The translations under genes were made by a program, and so were the position numbers. DNA of 64,000 nucleotides. It comes from Gnetum montanum (taxonomy: Eukaryota; Streptophyta; Gnetopsida; Gnetales; Gnetaceae). Positions 1-12,362 of the stretch are shown here, in pieces. How positions within the stretch are numbered: position 1 is the stretch's first letter; the number at the start of each line of letters is the position of its first letter. Where the stretch lies: positions 55,330 to 119,329 of the forward strand of contig MNCI01036167.1 of NCBI GenBank assembly GCA_015680685.1. The letters run 5' to 3'. Under the pieces are notes generated by a model. It ran no database searches. It was not told the DNA's origin and saw only the letters and a program-made list of their open reading frames with translations.

Positions 1-17
1 CCCCAGCAACGGCGCCA
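1..17 (-). other. Primer-binding site, tRNA-Asp type
   Basis: The reverse complement reads TGGCGCCGTTGCTGGGG. This matches the 3' end of plant tRNA-Asp(GUC), CCCCGGCAACGGCGCCA, with one mismatch. It lies directly beside an LTR that starts at 19, so it is the minus-strand priming site of an element whose internal region lies left of the window. It is the best preserved PBS here and defines the family's primer. Confidence 0.85.
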
Positions 18-18
18 A

Positions 19-703
19 TGATGAGTGGCGAGGTACCCCTACACTCAACCATACGAATACGAGCGTTCTCACGCGCGATCTGGTCGATCTCCGTAGACGA
101 ACTAGTTGTGGCACCTAGATAGTTATCCTTAGGTCATAGTTAGCGGTCTTCCCACTTGGACTAGTATTATATTTTTCACATATGGTTTTGTCTAGAGTGA
201 TGATGTGTTCCTAATCTAACGCTACTCCTGAAGGCAATGGAAAGTAATATTAACTAAGCTAAGCTAGGAGGAAAATGGTAAGATAATCTAATCTAGCCTA
301 AGTGTGATGAGCATCCGTTCCTTGATTATCTGTACACATCTTGGACTTCGTGCATGGCTACCGCTGGGATTACCAAGTGCAGATCCTAGGTATGCCACTG
401 GGATACCAAGTAGTTACACTTAAATGCTCGTAATCAAGTCGTACTCATTCCGTGTTACTAGGAGATAAGGGTGAGAAAGACTAATTAGGAAAGCAATAAA
501 TAACAATTAAATAAATAAATAACAAAGTGAATGCTGCAATGATGAAGTAATCTCGATCTTTATTGTCGGTCATGTGCATGTCCAACTACGTCACACTCTA
601 ATAAAGAATGTCGTACAATTACATTCACCACATTGCGGGTAGATATGGGAAAATAATCTATCTCTGGAGGGATCAAACGCCAGAGCTTCGCTACTCCTAT
701 TTA
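19..703 (-). mobile_element. 5' LTR of a minus-strand Ty3/gypsy element, U3 missing
   Basis: It starts TGATGAGTGG and is collinear with the LTRs at 14316 and 22038 through the U5 and R blocks, including the polyadenylation-like AATAAAG seen on the minus strand near 560. Homology stops near 703. The TATA box and GATATC palindrome array expected there are absent, so the LTR's own 5' end (U3) has been deleted. The body of the element lies outside the window. Confidence 0.8.
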
Positions 704-1149
704 AGTGTAAGCAAAATTGGAATAAAAAATTTCCTAAGTGTAGAGGAAAATTTTTTTTAAGTATGGAAGAGAGGAATATTGAAAATTAGACTAAGTGTAG
801 GAGAGGAGAAAATGAAACCAAAATTTAGTTAAGTATTGAAGGATAAGGGAGGATAAAAATAACTAAGTTTTGACTTGTGAGGTTCAAGTTAATCATCGTT
901 ACTTAGTCATTTTGGTTGTATTTATGTTAAGGAGGCTATGTATTTTATGTTTTTTAATGCTCTCAACCTATGTTTGTGTTTTAAAGTTTAAATACTATGT
1001 TTTGGCTTTATATCTTTGTGCCTTTATGCTATGTCATGTATACTAAATTGTGTTCTTATCAATTATTATTGGTTTTAGGCATGATATGCTATTGAGGTTA
1101 CTAGTGATAGACCTTATATATTTCTTAAGTTTTGATGTGACCCTTGCAG
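704..1149. other. AT-rich sequence without a recognised gene
   Basis: Short degenerate repeats of CTAAGTGTAG occur between 704 and 860. T-rich sequence then ends in a splice-acceptor-like CCCTTGCAG at 1141-1149. No supported ORF was seen. Confidence 0.4.
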
Positions 1150-4100
1150 TGATTGAGGGACCTTAGAGGATGAAAGCTCTACCTATCATTAATGATCGGT
1201 ATTTCTATCCCACACAGATTTGGGCTCATCTAGGGACTAGATACTTTTTTGATTTCTGTATTAATAATTTTCGTATCCTTATTTGGACTTTGATGTCTCT
1301 CCCCATGATCTCACACATGCTCAAGATGATGTGTTGTGATATCAATGTGAGGTTATTAGGATGTATTATCCAGGACTCAAGTGATGTTGATACCATTGTG
1401 GATGATATAGGCAAGAGTCAAGACATCCAACTCAAGGAGTTAGATCATTTGTGAAGGGATTAGTTCTATAAATAATTTAATGTTAACGCTACCTTGTTGG
1501 TGAATGCCTACTATATCCAAATTTTATTCAATCCTACTTACACCTATATCATAGTCTCTAGGTATGTTGATATAAGGTTTTTTATATACTTTAAAATTTT
1601 CTAAGTCTTCAAGATGCTTTTATGATTTGAATCATTAGTTGACATAGCTTTTTTATCTCATTTTTCTTGTAGGTTTAAGAATCCTAATCGCAAGAACTCT
1701 TACCTATAGATGTGAAGTACATGCGATGTGAGATAGCCTTAGAGAAAAACTAGCATCTTGATATATTTGCTTGATTCCTAAATGAGATGGTAGAGGATCA
1801 AAAACATAGGTGATATGAAGGATTCTTATAGTCCAACTTGGTTCATGTTCTTGATGATAAGCTTGATTTTGATGGAAGGGATGAATTATCAAAGGGTTCA
1901 TGCATCCGTCTACTACCTAAAGGTAAGTTATACATCATTGATTTCCCAAGTTTCATGTTAGTACTTAGCTTTATTCTATTCATACTTGATTTGTCTAGAT
2001 ATGTGTGACATGAATTTAATAATTTATGTTTTTTTTTGTAGATAAGATCAAGAATTTTGAGGTTTTATGCATTTAGTATAGGAAAACATGCCTTTCTAGT
2101 GAATTGAAGTTTGTTTCTCTTCAGAATGGGAGATAGAGAAGCGTGGAGATCCTTTGGATTCTATGCTACTTTAACCATCATTTAGAAATACATGGGTCCT
2201 AATTTCTTATGAACCTCATCACAAGGATATGTAGGCTTGTAGAGGAGCTTTGGATTCAATGCTTGGGCCACCACCCTCTTTTTGGAGTTGGATTTAGGGC
2301 TAGATGCATTACCATAGGAATGTATCATAGTTCTTCTAGGGGATTTTGTGTGATGTGTGCTTGTTGTATGTTTATGCATATGCTAGGTTGTTCTAGATGC
2401 ATACTTAATGCTTATGATAGTATTGACATTTCTAACAATTGGCTAATGGATTATGTGCTATGTTATGAAATAGGATGTTAAGCATTAAGACATAGTCCAC
2501 CTTGAGTCTACCCTCTCACGTTGTTACTATTGGGACTTTCGAGTAATGTTGAACATTATTTTTCAAGGGTAGGACCATTACATTTTTCTTGAAAATATGA
2601 AAGAGTAAAGCTAGCATGGTAATGTAAATGATACTCCTATGAGTCTTTCGTGGCTAGTGAATAGGCTTAAAAGGAAGCACCATTTAACTTAGAATGCACA
2701 TGATTGATCTCATTGTTCATACTAAGGTCCTCTAACATCTCATCCATGGATGTGATTACTATGATGAGATGTTATTTGAGCCAAAAATTATTGTTATTTT
2801 TTCTCATTTAGGGTAAGGAGATTATCCTACCTTAGAACTAGGGCTCATTGACATAGTCATTCAATTTTCCTCAAGCTGGGCTAGTAGTTAAGAAAAATGA
2901 TAAACTTTTAACAGTGGATTAAAAGATGATTGAACTTTGAGCTCAATATGGTGATTTGGCTCACAACATATTCAAGTATAATAATCATGACCTAGTACAT
3001 ATGTTTTATACATTTATTAAGAGAATATTTTGCAAGACAACTTCATCACTTAGACTTTCTATTATTTACAATGTCATGATTTATCGTACTCGCTATGATT
3101 TGGCTAGTTATCTTGATAAGATGGTATCTAGTGAGTTAACCAACATTCACATAGTGAGTGATGAAAGCTCTATAAATTCCATAAACTCTAGCTTTTATTA
3201 TGGGAAGCTATGGTATTTTGCGGAGCTCCTATCTCATGCTGATCATGATGTGAAGGTATTACATGAAGAATATCTCTCTCATTATTTGTGCTAGCACATG
3301 ACCACTATTATGATGACTCTCCCTACTACACTAGGTGGTCCCATGGAGGTAGCATTATCCTTGTAGGAGGATGTAGCCAAATCTTCTATTCCTTATAGTG
3401 TAACACTACCTAAGAAATGATTGATTTATGGGAACTTGATGTATGGGATCTAGGTGAGGAGGGAGTGTGCCTTGGGCATGCAAGATTAGGGAAAAATACT
3501 AAAAATGATGAGAGAAATTCTTGCTAAGGTGGTTAATAGGTACAACTCCAAGAGGAAAAAACTAAAGGTGAAAGTAGCTAAGGTAGCAAAGAGATTAGGT
3601 AACTTAGAAAATATCATTAGTTTTATAATTTTATTGCTAATATTAATGTAGTTTAGTGTTTTATGTTTTTATGTCATAATGTTTGTATTTTACATTTTCA
3701 AACCATTTTTTATTATTTACAGCCATAGTAAAGGCTAAGAAGATGGAAAAGAGGGAAGTATTGGTCAAGGTTACAGTGGAAGAGAAGAAAAGAAAAAAGA
3801 GGAAGAAAAGAGATTCTATGAGGAAGTACAGAGGAAGTTGATAAGAAAATAATAGAGGAAGTAGAATGGAGAACCCAAGAAAAATTAGAAGCAAAGGAGA
3901 GGGAAGTAGTAGAGGAGGTGAAGAGGGTAGAAAATGAAGTTTAAGCACATGAGCTTTTTAGAAAAACACTGAACATAGATCTAGGAGGTGGAGATAAGGT
4001 TTGAAATATTAAAGTATTTTATGAGCATGTGATTTAGAGATTACTAAATTTTTTCTTTCATGGACCATGATCTAGATGACATTTATATAAACAATATGTT

Positions 4101-5180
4101 ATCTCCTCCTAAGACCATTAGGTTGCTCCTAACATGAGATGGTTAGAGAAAATATTGAGCAAGGGCTTCTACCTTATGGTAAGTTAGTGTTTTTGTTCAT
4201 TTATAGTGTATTATGCTACAATATTATATTTATATATAATTTTGAGTTTTATTTATATTTATATTTGTGATCATTATTTTATTACAAGATATTCTAAGAT
4301 TGGTGTGTAAGCATGTGGTTAAAGAGGAGTTAGTCAGAGGCATGGTTTATGAAATTAGTAAAATTAAGGATTATGTTAAAAATGGTAAATTAGCCTATAT
4401 TTATGTTTATTTTCCCTGTATTTTATTTTTTAAGTTACTAATTAAAAATAATTTACCTTCCTTAGTTAGAAATGAAATGGTTGAATATTTTTACAAATGT
4501 ATAAGTCATATCAGATCAGGATAAGGTATCCATTGCAGACCCTAATTTACAACCTCTTCTACATGATTAGCCTAAAGTAAAAAAGAGAATGGATGTCATT
4601 GCTTAATATGATATAGAGATGGCATGCCTTGCAACAAGGCAATCTAATAGTAATGGTCCTTACTAAAAAGCCACTCATGACTAAGGAAAGAGAAGAAAAA
4701 ATTATCTCAAGAGTCAAAGATTTAGAGGAAGAAGTGATAAACTTAGAGGGATATCTACATGAGAGTATAATGATGCATAATAATCCCAAGGCTTCCTTCT
4801 ATTGGAAATTAAGGAATTCCTTGGATGCCATGGTAGCCATCCACATCAAATATCAATACAAGATATCAACCATGGAAGCTTTGAATACAAAGTTGAGGTA
4901 TAGTTATTTTGCATGGAAAAATTGGAGCAAGCAGCATAGGAGGAATAAGATGGTTTACAAAAAGTGAAGTTTGTGCCTTACATAATAGCTTAGAGAAGAA
5001 AGGGTGGCCAAGAAGATAAGGGACATGTTCATAAGCAAAAGTAGCATTAGTGATGCATTGGAAGCATATCAGGGATGTATGCATGTAAAATGAAAGAAGA
5101 GAGAGATGGAGGCCCCTTGTGCTAGGAAGAAGAGTAGAATGGAGAGAGAGTCTGGTATTGATGACCTTACAATCCTTAAT
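1150..5180 (+). pseudogene. Decayed multi-exon gene of unknown function
   Basis: Coding-like segments are separated by short GT-AG introns. Introns can be placed at 1562-1672, 1923-2041, 3599-3722 and 4179-4288, all 110-124 bp. At two junctions the reading continues: CCT AAA G|AT AAG across 1923-2041, and AAG AGA TTA G|CC ATA across 3599-3722. Exon-like pieces include 1170-1454, 1780-1922, 2956-3294, 3723-3950 (lysine and glutamate rich) and 4289-4524. Premature stops occur throughout. The order, from a globular part to a charged coiled-coil C-terminus, recalls the PF20167-type ORFs at 15253 and 45896, but no diagnostic motif was found. The family is unknown. A retroelement ORF with introns is an alternative to a host gene. 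Confidence 0.5.
4629..4967 (+). pseudogene. Coiled-coil C-terminal segment of the decayed gene
   Basis: This is a 112-codon open stretch rich in Glu, Lys and Leu. The first half (EKIISRVKDLEEEVINLEG) has heptad-like spacing, consistent with a coiled coil. The second half is basic and ends in KQHRRNKMVYKK. It follows the exon at 4289-4524 after several stops and is probably the same protein's C-terminus. No family was recognised. Confidence 0.4.
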
Positions 5181-5339
5181 ATTCAAGATGCATTAATAGA
5201 GGATCTATAATACAAGTTTCTTTTTTCCAAAGAAATTCCCAGCAATTGGTCAATGTGTTCAATTATGAGGCTTTGGAGTTGGAGATAGCCATAGGAGGGA
5301 AAGAGGATGAAGCTAGTTCTCAGCAACACCAAGTAGGAA

Positions 5340-5545
5340 CAAAAACTTGCAATAGTAGGAGTAACAAATAGTAATAGCAACTTCTAATAGAAAATAGTGG
5401 TATCAAGCATGTAGTAATGGTAGCAGCAAATAGTAGCAAGTAGTAAGAAAGTAACAATGGATACTAAGTAGAAACAACAATGTGCAAGACCAACAACACC
5501 TAGAAAGTAGCAATAGATGCCAAGTAGCAATAATAAGCAAGCAAT
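5340..5545. repeat. Degenerate TAGCAA/TAGTAA minisatellite-like tract
   Basis: The sequence is dominated by imperfect repeats of AGTAGCAA and AGTAGTAA without a clean period. It joins the decayed gene to the AT-rich repeat at 5510. No coding potential was seen. Confidence 0.5.
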
Positions 5546-5890
5546 AGCAAATAGGCAATGTAGAGAAAGAGAAAATTATTATAATGAAAAGAAAAGAAAA
5601 TGTAGAATGAGAAGGAGTAGCTTAATTTTAAAAGTATTAGAGTGAGAAAAATTTTTATTCAATCCTCCATGTTCCTTATTTTCTTTTGGACTTTTTATAG
5701 CATTTTTAATTTCTTTATCCTCCCTGATTTCCTCTAGTAATGTGAAGACATTGATGTCACATATCTTTTATGCATGATAATTTCAAATACTCTTAACTAA
5801 TGTTTCAAATTCACCCTAGCACAAAATCCAAATCTTCCCTAGTTCTTTAATAATCTTTTTATTATTCTATCTTCTCATTTCTCTCCATGA
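5510..5890. repeat. AT-rich interspersed repeat, copy 1, left part
   Basis: It is collinear with 28800-29130, sharing words such as AGAAAGAGA, CATATCTTTTATGCATGATA and CTAATGTTTCAAATTC. The homology breaks at the LINE's ATCATCATC tail near 5890 and resumes at about 26476. The LINE therefore inserted inside this repeat. The repeat's class is unknown. Confidence 0.7.
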
Positions 5891-7814
5891 TCATCATCAT
5901 TATCATCATCGTAGACTTGTCCCAACAAAATGGGATCAGCTACATGCGTTCTATAAAGAGCTAGATCTTTATTTATTTAAAGTTTCTTATAATTAGCATT
6001 GATCAAGTTTTCCATGTCTTCTTTGATCTTTTCTTTGGTGGTTTTTCCTAAATATTGATGTAGCAACCTTTGCTTATAGCCTCATTATTTGATTTCTTTG
6101 TATATGTTCAAACCATCTAAGCTATTCTTCTAGTAGCTTAGCTAAAATTGAAGCCACTCCAATTTTTCTCTAATATTATATTATGTAGTTTATCTCTTCT
6201 AGTAACATTTAATATCCATTGAAACATTTGCATTTTTACCACACTAATTTGTTGTTCATGCCTCTTTCGTAATACTCACCATTTAGCACCATATAAAATA
6301 GTAAGCCTATTTTCTTTCTTATAAAATTTTCTTTTCAATTTTATTGGTACTCGTTTATCACATAGAACATCACTAGCCTATCTCCATTTTGATCATCCTA
6401 CCTTAATTATATTTCCTATAATTTTATCAGTTTCATCATTTTATATGAGGATTGATCCTAAGTAGCAAGACTATTTGTAGTGATGAACTTTGACATTGAA
6501 TTATCACTTCTATTTTATAACTATTTATGTTATTAAAATTGCATTCCATATATTTCATCTTACTTCTACTAATTTTTAAGCCTTTTGATTCTATAGCATG
6601 TCTTCACTTCTCCCTTTCAAAAGCAATATTTTATCAAGCTATATCCACTAACATAATATTTTCTATAAATAGCATATACTAAGGGACTTCATCTAGTATT
6701 CCTTTATCAATTCATCTGTAATAATAACAAATAAGTATGGGCTAAGTGCAGATTCTTGATGTAGACTTACTATGATTGAAAAATTAGATGTTGTTCCACA
6801 AGCTATTCTAATATTAGTGGTAGCTCCTTCATACATGACTTAAATCAATTTAATATATTTATTAGGGATATTTATCTCTATAGGGCCCATCAAATAATGT
6901 CTCTAAGCATTCTATCATATGCTTTTTCCAAGTTAATGAAGATCACATGTAGATTTTTTCTATGTTTTCTAAATTTCTTCATTAATTATAATATCAAGAA
7001 AATAGCCTCTATAATAGATCTCCTTGGTATTAATCAAAATTAATTTTCTAATATTATTGATGCAAGCCTAAGACATTACTCTAGAGCTCTCCTCCTAAGC
7101 TTCAGACTATGGCTTATTAGATTGATCCCTCTATAATTTGCATAATTATGTACATCTCCTTTATTTTTGTAAATGAAAACAACGAAGTTTTTTCTCCAAT
7201 TTTTACACAAAAAGAAATAATCAATTTATGTTATAGTCATATTACTCTTATATGCAATTAAATGTTTTGTCTTCTTCTTAAAATTAGTATTTATAATTGC
7301 AATATCATGGACATTTGCAAATTATAGTAGTGAATCTCCCATGTCAGTGCACTTTCCAAATCCATGCCCTCCATGCATTCTATCATATCTCATTTTCATA
7401 GATCTAATATGATTATTGAAATCCCCTTCAATGAATATGCTTTCTTTTTGGGAAATTTCTTGAACCACCTTATCTATAGAATTTCAAAAATCATGCTTGA
7501 TAAAATTGTCTAGGCCAATTTATGGAGGATATTCACCAATAATGTTGATGATCTTATTTCCAAGCATCATGGAAATATACTTGTACCAATTTATCTTTGA
7601 GAAATTGATCAATGATGATGCCCACTCCATTTCTAATGATCTTGTTTTTAAGTAGAAGAGTTTGTAATCTTAGCCTGAATCTTTAGCTTTATCCCCTTTC
7701 CATCTTCCCATCTTATTTCTTGGAGGCAAGCAATGTAGATTCTTCATGTTTTCATGGTTTTAGTAATTTTAGAGGTTTTTTTTATTAAGGGTGCTAATAT
7801 TCCATGTCCCCATC
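5891..7814 (-). mobile_element. RTE-type LINE remnant: endonuclease to reverse transcriptase to 3' tail
   Basis: Read on the minus strand, the endonuclease begins as TWNISTL at 7790-7811 (compare WNVGTLTGK in plant RTE). It continues through CLPPRNKMGRWKG, IEGDFNNH and MRYDRMHGGHGFG. Reverse transcriptase follows with EGATTNIRIACGTTSNF and LHQESALSPYLF near 6740-6835. The C-terminal ...PKKRSKKTW motif lies near 6040. The copy ends in an ATG/ATC trinucleotide tail at 5885-5912, typical of plant RTE 3' ends. Stops and frameshifts are frequent and the FADD-type catalytic box is lost. Element B interrupts it after the endonuclease start, and the 5' part resumes at 26170. Confidence 0.8.
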
Positions 7815-8608
7815 TAATGAGTGGCGAGGTACCCCTATACTCAACCATATGAATATGAGCGTTACACACATGATCCGGTCAAACTCCGTAGACTAAGTGC
7901 CTACACGCCTTGTGGAACACCTAAGGTTAATCATTCGTTGTCTTCCCAGACTTACTTGTGTTTGTCATGGTTGTATGGTTAAGTCTGAGGTATGTGATTT
8001 TTATATCTTTTATGTTTTATCGCCTATGCTAATGAGGAAAAGGGTGAAGAGACTAAGTAACTAACTTTAACTAACTAAGTTCTAATGCCTAGCATCAGTA
8101 TCCATCCCACTTGTTGTTCACACCCTGAACCAATGCAACCTTCTGGGATTACCAAACGCTATTCGTTACTGGGATTACCAAGCATAACGCACGTGCTCGA
8201 AGCAGTCGTACTGAATGCACTTAACTAGGAGTGTTGAGGGTTGAGAGAGATTAAGTCCTTAAGAAAGCATTTAAATAATTAACAATAATTAAAGTCCTAT
8301 TTAGCTCAGTCTATATACTACAAGGTTTATCCAAAATTTTGTCTTTATTGCCGTACATAATTGTGTGCTCAGGTACAGAATTGCTTGAATAAAGATCCGT
8401 TCACTTTGGGACTCCTACTGCTGGCACATGGAAATTATTCTAACTCTGGAATGGAAAAATGAAAAGAGTTTGGCTAAGGTCTAGATCTAGATGGAGAAAC
8501 AAGGGAGAGCCACCTCTTATTTATAGAACTGGTGATAGACTACGATATCGTGTACGCGATATCACAGGGAAAGACGCGATATCGCATATTCGATATTGCG
8601 TCCCATCA
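7815..8608 (-). repeat. Element B 3' LTR
   Basis: The LTR is 794 bp. Its first base pair is mutated (TAATGAG in place of TGATGAG on the plus strand) and it ends CCCATCA. The minus strand carries a TATA box (8518-8525) with GATATC palindromes upstream (8548-8603). It is flanked on the right by the PPT. Confidence 0.85.
8548..8603 (-). promoter_or_regulatory. U3 palindrome array (GATATC type) beside the TATA box
   Basis: There are four degenerate GCGATATCGC-type palindromes within 56 bp, one of them GCGATATCGC itself. They lie 20-80 bp upstream of TATAAATA on the minus strand. The position implies a promoter-proximal role; the binding factor is unknown. Confidence 0.6.
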
Positions 8609-8620
8609 TACCCCCATGAC
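8609..8620 (-). other. Polypurine tract of element B
   Basis: The minus strand reads AGTCATGGGGGTA and runs directly into the 3' LTR. The upstream block ATGAGTTTTTATTC also recurs before the 3' LTRs of A, C and E. It is the plus-strand DNA priming site. Confidence 0.8.
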
Positions 8621-10509
8621 TGAATAAAAACTCATCCTCGAGTTCCTTACAAAATATTGGGAAGCTATGGGATTATTGACTTGAATGGAACTAATGGTGA
8701 ATGGGATGACATGTGAATGGATCATCATTACAGAACATGACAAAACTGGTGTTCATGACAACAAGAGTGAGCACTTTATATATTTGACATCAGGCCTTAT
8801 TTGGCAGCTAAGAGAGAAGAGAGAAGAGAGAAGAAGTCTGCTGCTGCCAATGCCAAGATTGCACCTTTTGTTGTCCATCCGTAAGTGCACCATCAACCTT
8901 TTTCCTTACATAACTGCTTCAGCACTGATCCATTAAAAGTGTTCCCTCCAGGTCCAATCCATGGTTGTATGATTGCCATCTGCACACACAACATAGTCTT
9001 ATATTAGCAAGGGTAAATGAATCACAATGCATTTGATACCTTTCTTCGGTGAAAGGTCCATTGGTTGAGTTGTGGTATGGCTGGTGTGGATTCTGGAGAT
9101 ATAATATTGGTGACTACCGAAGGTGTAGGGGTTAGGAGAAAATCAAAAAAATTGGGTCAAGACCCCCATGACTAAGAGCGAACCTCCGGTAGCAATAGAA
9201 TGGAGAAAGAAAAGGAATAAGAAAGATGGAGAAAAAGAGACAACTGTAACATCGACGAAATGGATGTCAAGATGCAAATGAACAAAATAAGGTTGATTGC
9301 AAAAATGTTTAAGGGAAAGAATTTAACTAGTGCACCAAAGAGGAATGCCAGTGGGTCCTCCCCAAAGTAGGTTCATGCCCTTAATGCCCTGACATTCCCA
9401 CATTTAAAGAGTCCGTAGGCCCTAAAAATGTCATTTGAAAACAAAAGTTAAATTCTTAACCACAAGAATTTACCAAAAAGAAAACAATGTGTCAACCAAA
9501 ATATACACTAATGATACAACCAGCAATGAGGTGAACAATGGAGAAAGAATGATGGAAAGAAGAGGATTGAATGGAATCTCAAGAACAAGGTGGTGTACAG
9601 CCCCTTGTGTATTTAATGATTAATGTAACTTAGTAGATCCCATTCCAAGTCCAGCCTCAAACAAACCACATCCAGTGAGTTCGCATTAATGCATTCGGCC
9701 AATCCATCCACTTGAAGTAACAAGAATGCATTCCTCAAAGAGCCACCACCATTCCGATGAAACAAAGGAGGAAAAAGTAGGAAGTGAGGAAGGGCCTTAG
9801 TTAGAGGAAACATGTTTTTAGTTCCATAACCACTACTTGTAGCCCAGATGATTATTTCTTCTAAGGGGTGTGCTTTGAATCCTCACTATTTTTTTTTGAT
9901 GTTTATGCATGAGAACCACACCATGCAAAGACTTTGTTATTTTATTTTGATTGGCTCAGCTTCTCGATAATTGGGTAACATCGAAACGGTAAGAAGTCTC
10001 AAGAAGAAGACATCCAAGCACCCAAGAGAATGGCCAACACAAATGCATCAAGTTCCCTTGAAGCCACACCCTTTTCAATCCTTGAGTCCTTCCTTAGTTT
10101 GAGAAATGCCCAGTCACCAATTTGTTGATAGTTCTTATTATTTTGAAGAGAGGGACTACACAGTTCCAAGCCAAGAGAGACCATAGATATTTATGGATGT
10201 ATGGATGATGTGGACTCATTTCCTGCTATATCAAAAGAACCATACCTTAGTATCAACATCATAACTTAAAGGTAAAAACCAAACATTGGCAACCAATAGA
10301 AAATAATTCTTACCATCATTAAGAGCACTTATTGGGTGACAAACTTAACAAAATGGATAAGACAAACACATACACACACAAATAAAAGAAAAAGTATAAA
10401 TGATGTTGTAAAACAAAAACAAGAAAAGTTAAAGAAATTTGTAAAACAAAAATGTGCAAAACAAAAATGTGTAAAACAAAAACGTAAAAAAACTGAGAAC
10501 CTCAATTGA
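8621..10509 (-). other. Element B 3' untranslated region
   Basis: About 1.9 kb lie between the pol stop and the PPT. The block includes a purine-tract copy after pol (10526-10541), a second copy at 9161-9175, a conserved GTGGGTCCTCCCCAAAG block at 9350, and a splice-acceptor-like GTGTGTGCAG followed by ATGGC at 8976-8990. Collinear segments occur in A, C and E. No long ORF survives. Confidence 0.65.
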
Positions 10510-11700
10510 TTAGCACAGGTGGTCATCTCCCCCATGACTGAATTGAAATAGAGAGATCCAAAACAACAAGCGAGCTTGTCTGCCATCAGAGATGTAATTT
10601 GCACTAGCTGTTCTTAGTTCATGGAAGGGTTTTGTTTGTTGCACATTGACCAGTAATCTCTTATCAGGGCTTTCAGGCTTGTATATTGTCATGGCTCCTG
10701 AGGGGAAGGTTGTATGAATAATGTAAGGTCCTTCCCAGAATGTTTGAAATTTCATGCATTGTGGTACATGTGTGGAGTTTCAATAAAGGACCTTATCTTC
10801 TGGTTGGTACTTAACCTTTCGAATTCTTAAGTCATGACGTTGCTTGTTATGTGCCTTGTGCAACTTGTTTGATGATAGGGCAACCAATTGATTTTCATCT
10901 AGCACGTTTAGAGTTCCCAATCTTTGTTTTTGTGCTAGATCAAGGTAAATGTGGAGGTCACATGCCATGGACAGTTTATGGAGCTCGATTTGAATTGGAA
11001 GCTTTGGGAGTCTCCCGTACACTAACTCATAGGGAGAGTAGCTTGTAGGGAGTTTCCAAGTGGAGCGATATGCCTAGAGAGCATCATTTAATTTAGTGCT
11101 CCAATCTCACCTATATTTGCTAATTGTCCTTGTTAATATTTTAGTAATCTCCTGATTAGTGACCTCGTCTTGGCCATTAGCTTGGGGGTGATAAGGTATA
11201 GTCAATTTATGTTCAACCCCTAAGCGTTGCATCAATTTTTGAAAGGTTGCACCCATGAAATGTGTTCTATTATCCAAGATCAATGCACGTGGCATACCAA
11301 ACCTATTTATGACTTGTTGTTGTACAAATTATGCAACTATAGAAGATGTGCAGTCTGTTACAGTAGCTGCTTTGGCCCATTTTGTTAGATAGTCAACCGC
11401 AATGATGATATAAGCTTTTCCATTGGACATTGGTGTAATGGGCCCCATAAAGTCTATTCCCCAAATGTCAAAGGGTTCCAAAGGTTGAATCCATTGTTGT
11501 GAAGCCTCCATTATAGCAGTCATTCCACCATCACATTGATAGTTCTCACAGGATTGGAAAAAATGATGGATGCCCGAAATAGTGTTGGCCAATAATATCC
11601 TGCAAGCAGGATTTTGATGACCGTTCATCTCCCTGCATAATGACCCCCACAAGGGCCCTCATGAACATCCTGGAGAACTCTTAGTTGGTCCACATCAGGT
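10510..11700 (-). pseudogene. Element B integrase (pol C-terminus), decayed
   Basis: On the minus strand the HHCC zinc region is partly visible, with SCENYQCDGG near 11540. The catalytic core follows: WGIDFMGPI, then DNRTHF, then the Glu-bearing NGQDEVTNQE. The C-terminal part carries FWEGPYIIH, which resembles the GPY/F region, and ends with NVQQTKPFH. The segments 10510-10755, 10780-11022, 11107-11295 and 11329-11652 share one frame and are broken by stops only. No chromodomain follows. The frame ends in an extension that overlaps the purine tract. Confidence 0.8.
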
Positions 11701-11741
11701 ACAAACCATCGAACCAAGTCGTCAGGACAAACTTTGTAAAG

Positions 11742-12362
11742 TTATCCTCTGATCTCCATGAAGTACTTGGTTTTGTGAAGAAACTGTTGCCTCTTCCTAA
11801 ATTCCAACCCCTGTGGTGTTTGTTGGGAAAGGAGATAGGTAGGAATGCTACTATACCGATTCATGCCCATGGGTTGGTTATTCACTACATTGGCAAAGAG
11901 GGTTTCGTCAAGAAAATGATCAGATATGGCATATTCATCCTCTTTGTTGTCCCAGTGCAACCGAGATAAGTGATCTGCAACTACATTCTCGGTGCCCTTT
12001 CGATCTACTATCATTAGATCGAACTCTTGAAGGATTACCCCCCAACGTATAATACAAGGGCTAACTGTTGGCTTGTTCATAAGGAACCTAATTACACTAT
12101 GATCCGTATGAATGTACACTTTGTAGCCTAACACATAGTGCCTAAATTTGTCCAGTGCAAACACTACAGCCATTAATTCCTTTTCCGTAGTTGTGTAGTT
12201 GCGTTGTGCACTGGAAATACTCTTACTCGCATAGTAGATGTAATAAGGGCATTTTTGTTCATCTAACTGTGTCAGTACAGCTCCTAAGGCATAATTAGAT
12301 GTGTCAATCATTATATAGAATGGTCTAGACCAGTCAAGGGCTTGTAGAATGGAAGTTTCCAC
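11742..12362 (-). pseudogene. Element B RNase H domain and RH-IN spacer
   Basis: This is the longest clean stretch of B's pol (206 codons). Recognisable RNase H blocks in order are SRPFYIMIDTSNYALGAVLT, YTTTEKELMAVVFALDKFRH, VYIHTDHSVIRFLMNK and GTENVVADHLSRL. They match the RNase H of the Athila-like branch. The DTS, E, TDH and D positions of the catalytic set are present. Domain arrangement is normal; the decay lies on either side. Confidence 0.88.

Noticed and set aside
1-17. A tRNA-Asp gene fragment
   Set aside because: Only the 3'-terminal complement is present and it abuts an LTR, so it is a primer-binding site.
3661-3948. Minus-strand Leu/Phe-rich ORF as a membrane protein
   Set aside because: It is antisense to a Lys/Glu-rich exon, which produces Leu/Phe/Ser-rich shadow frames.
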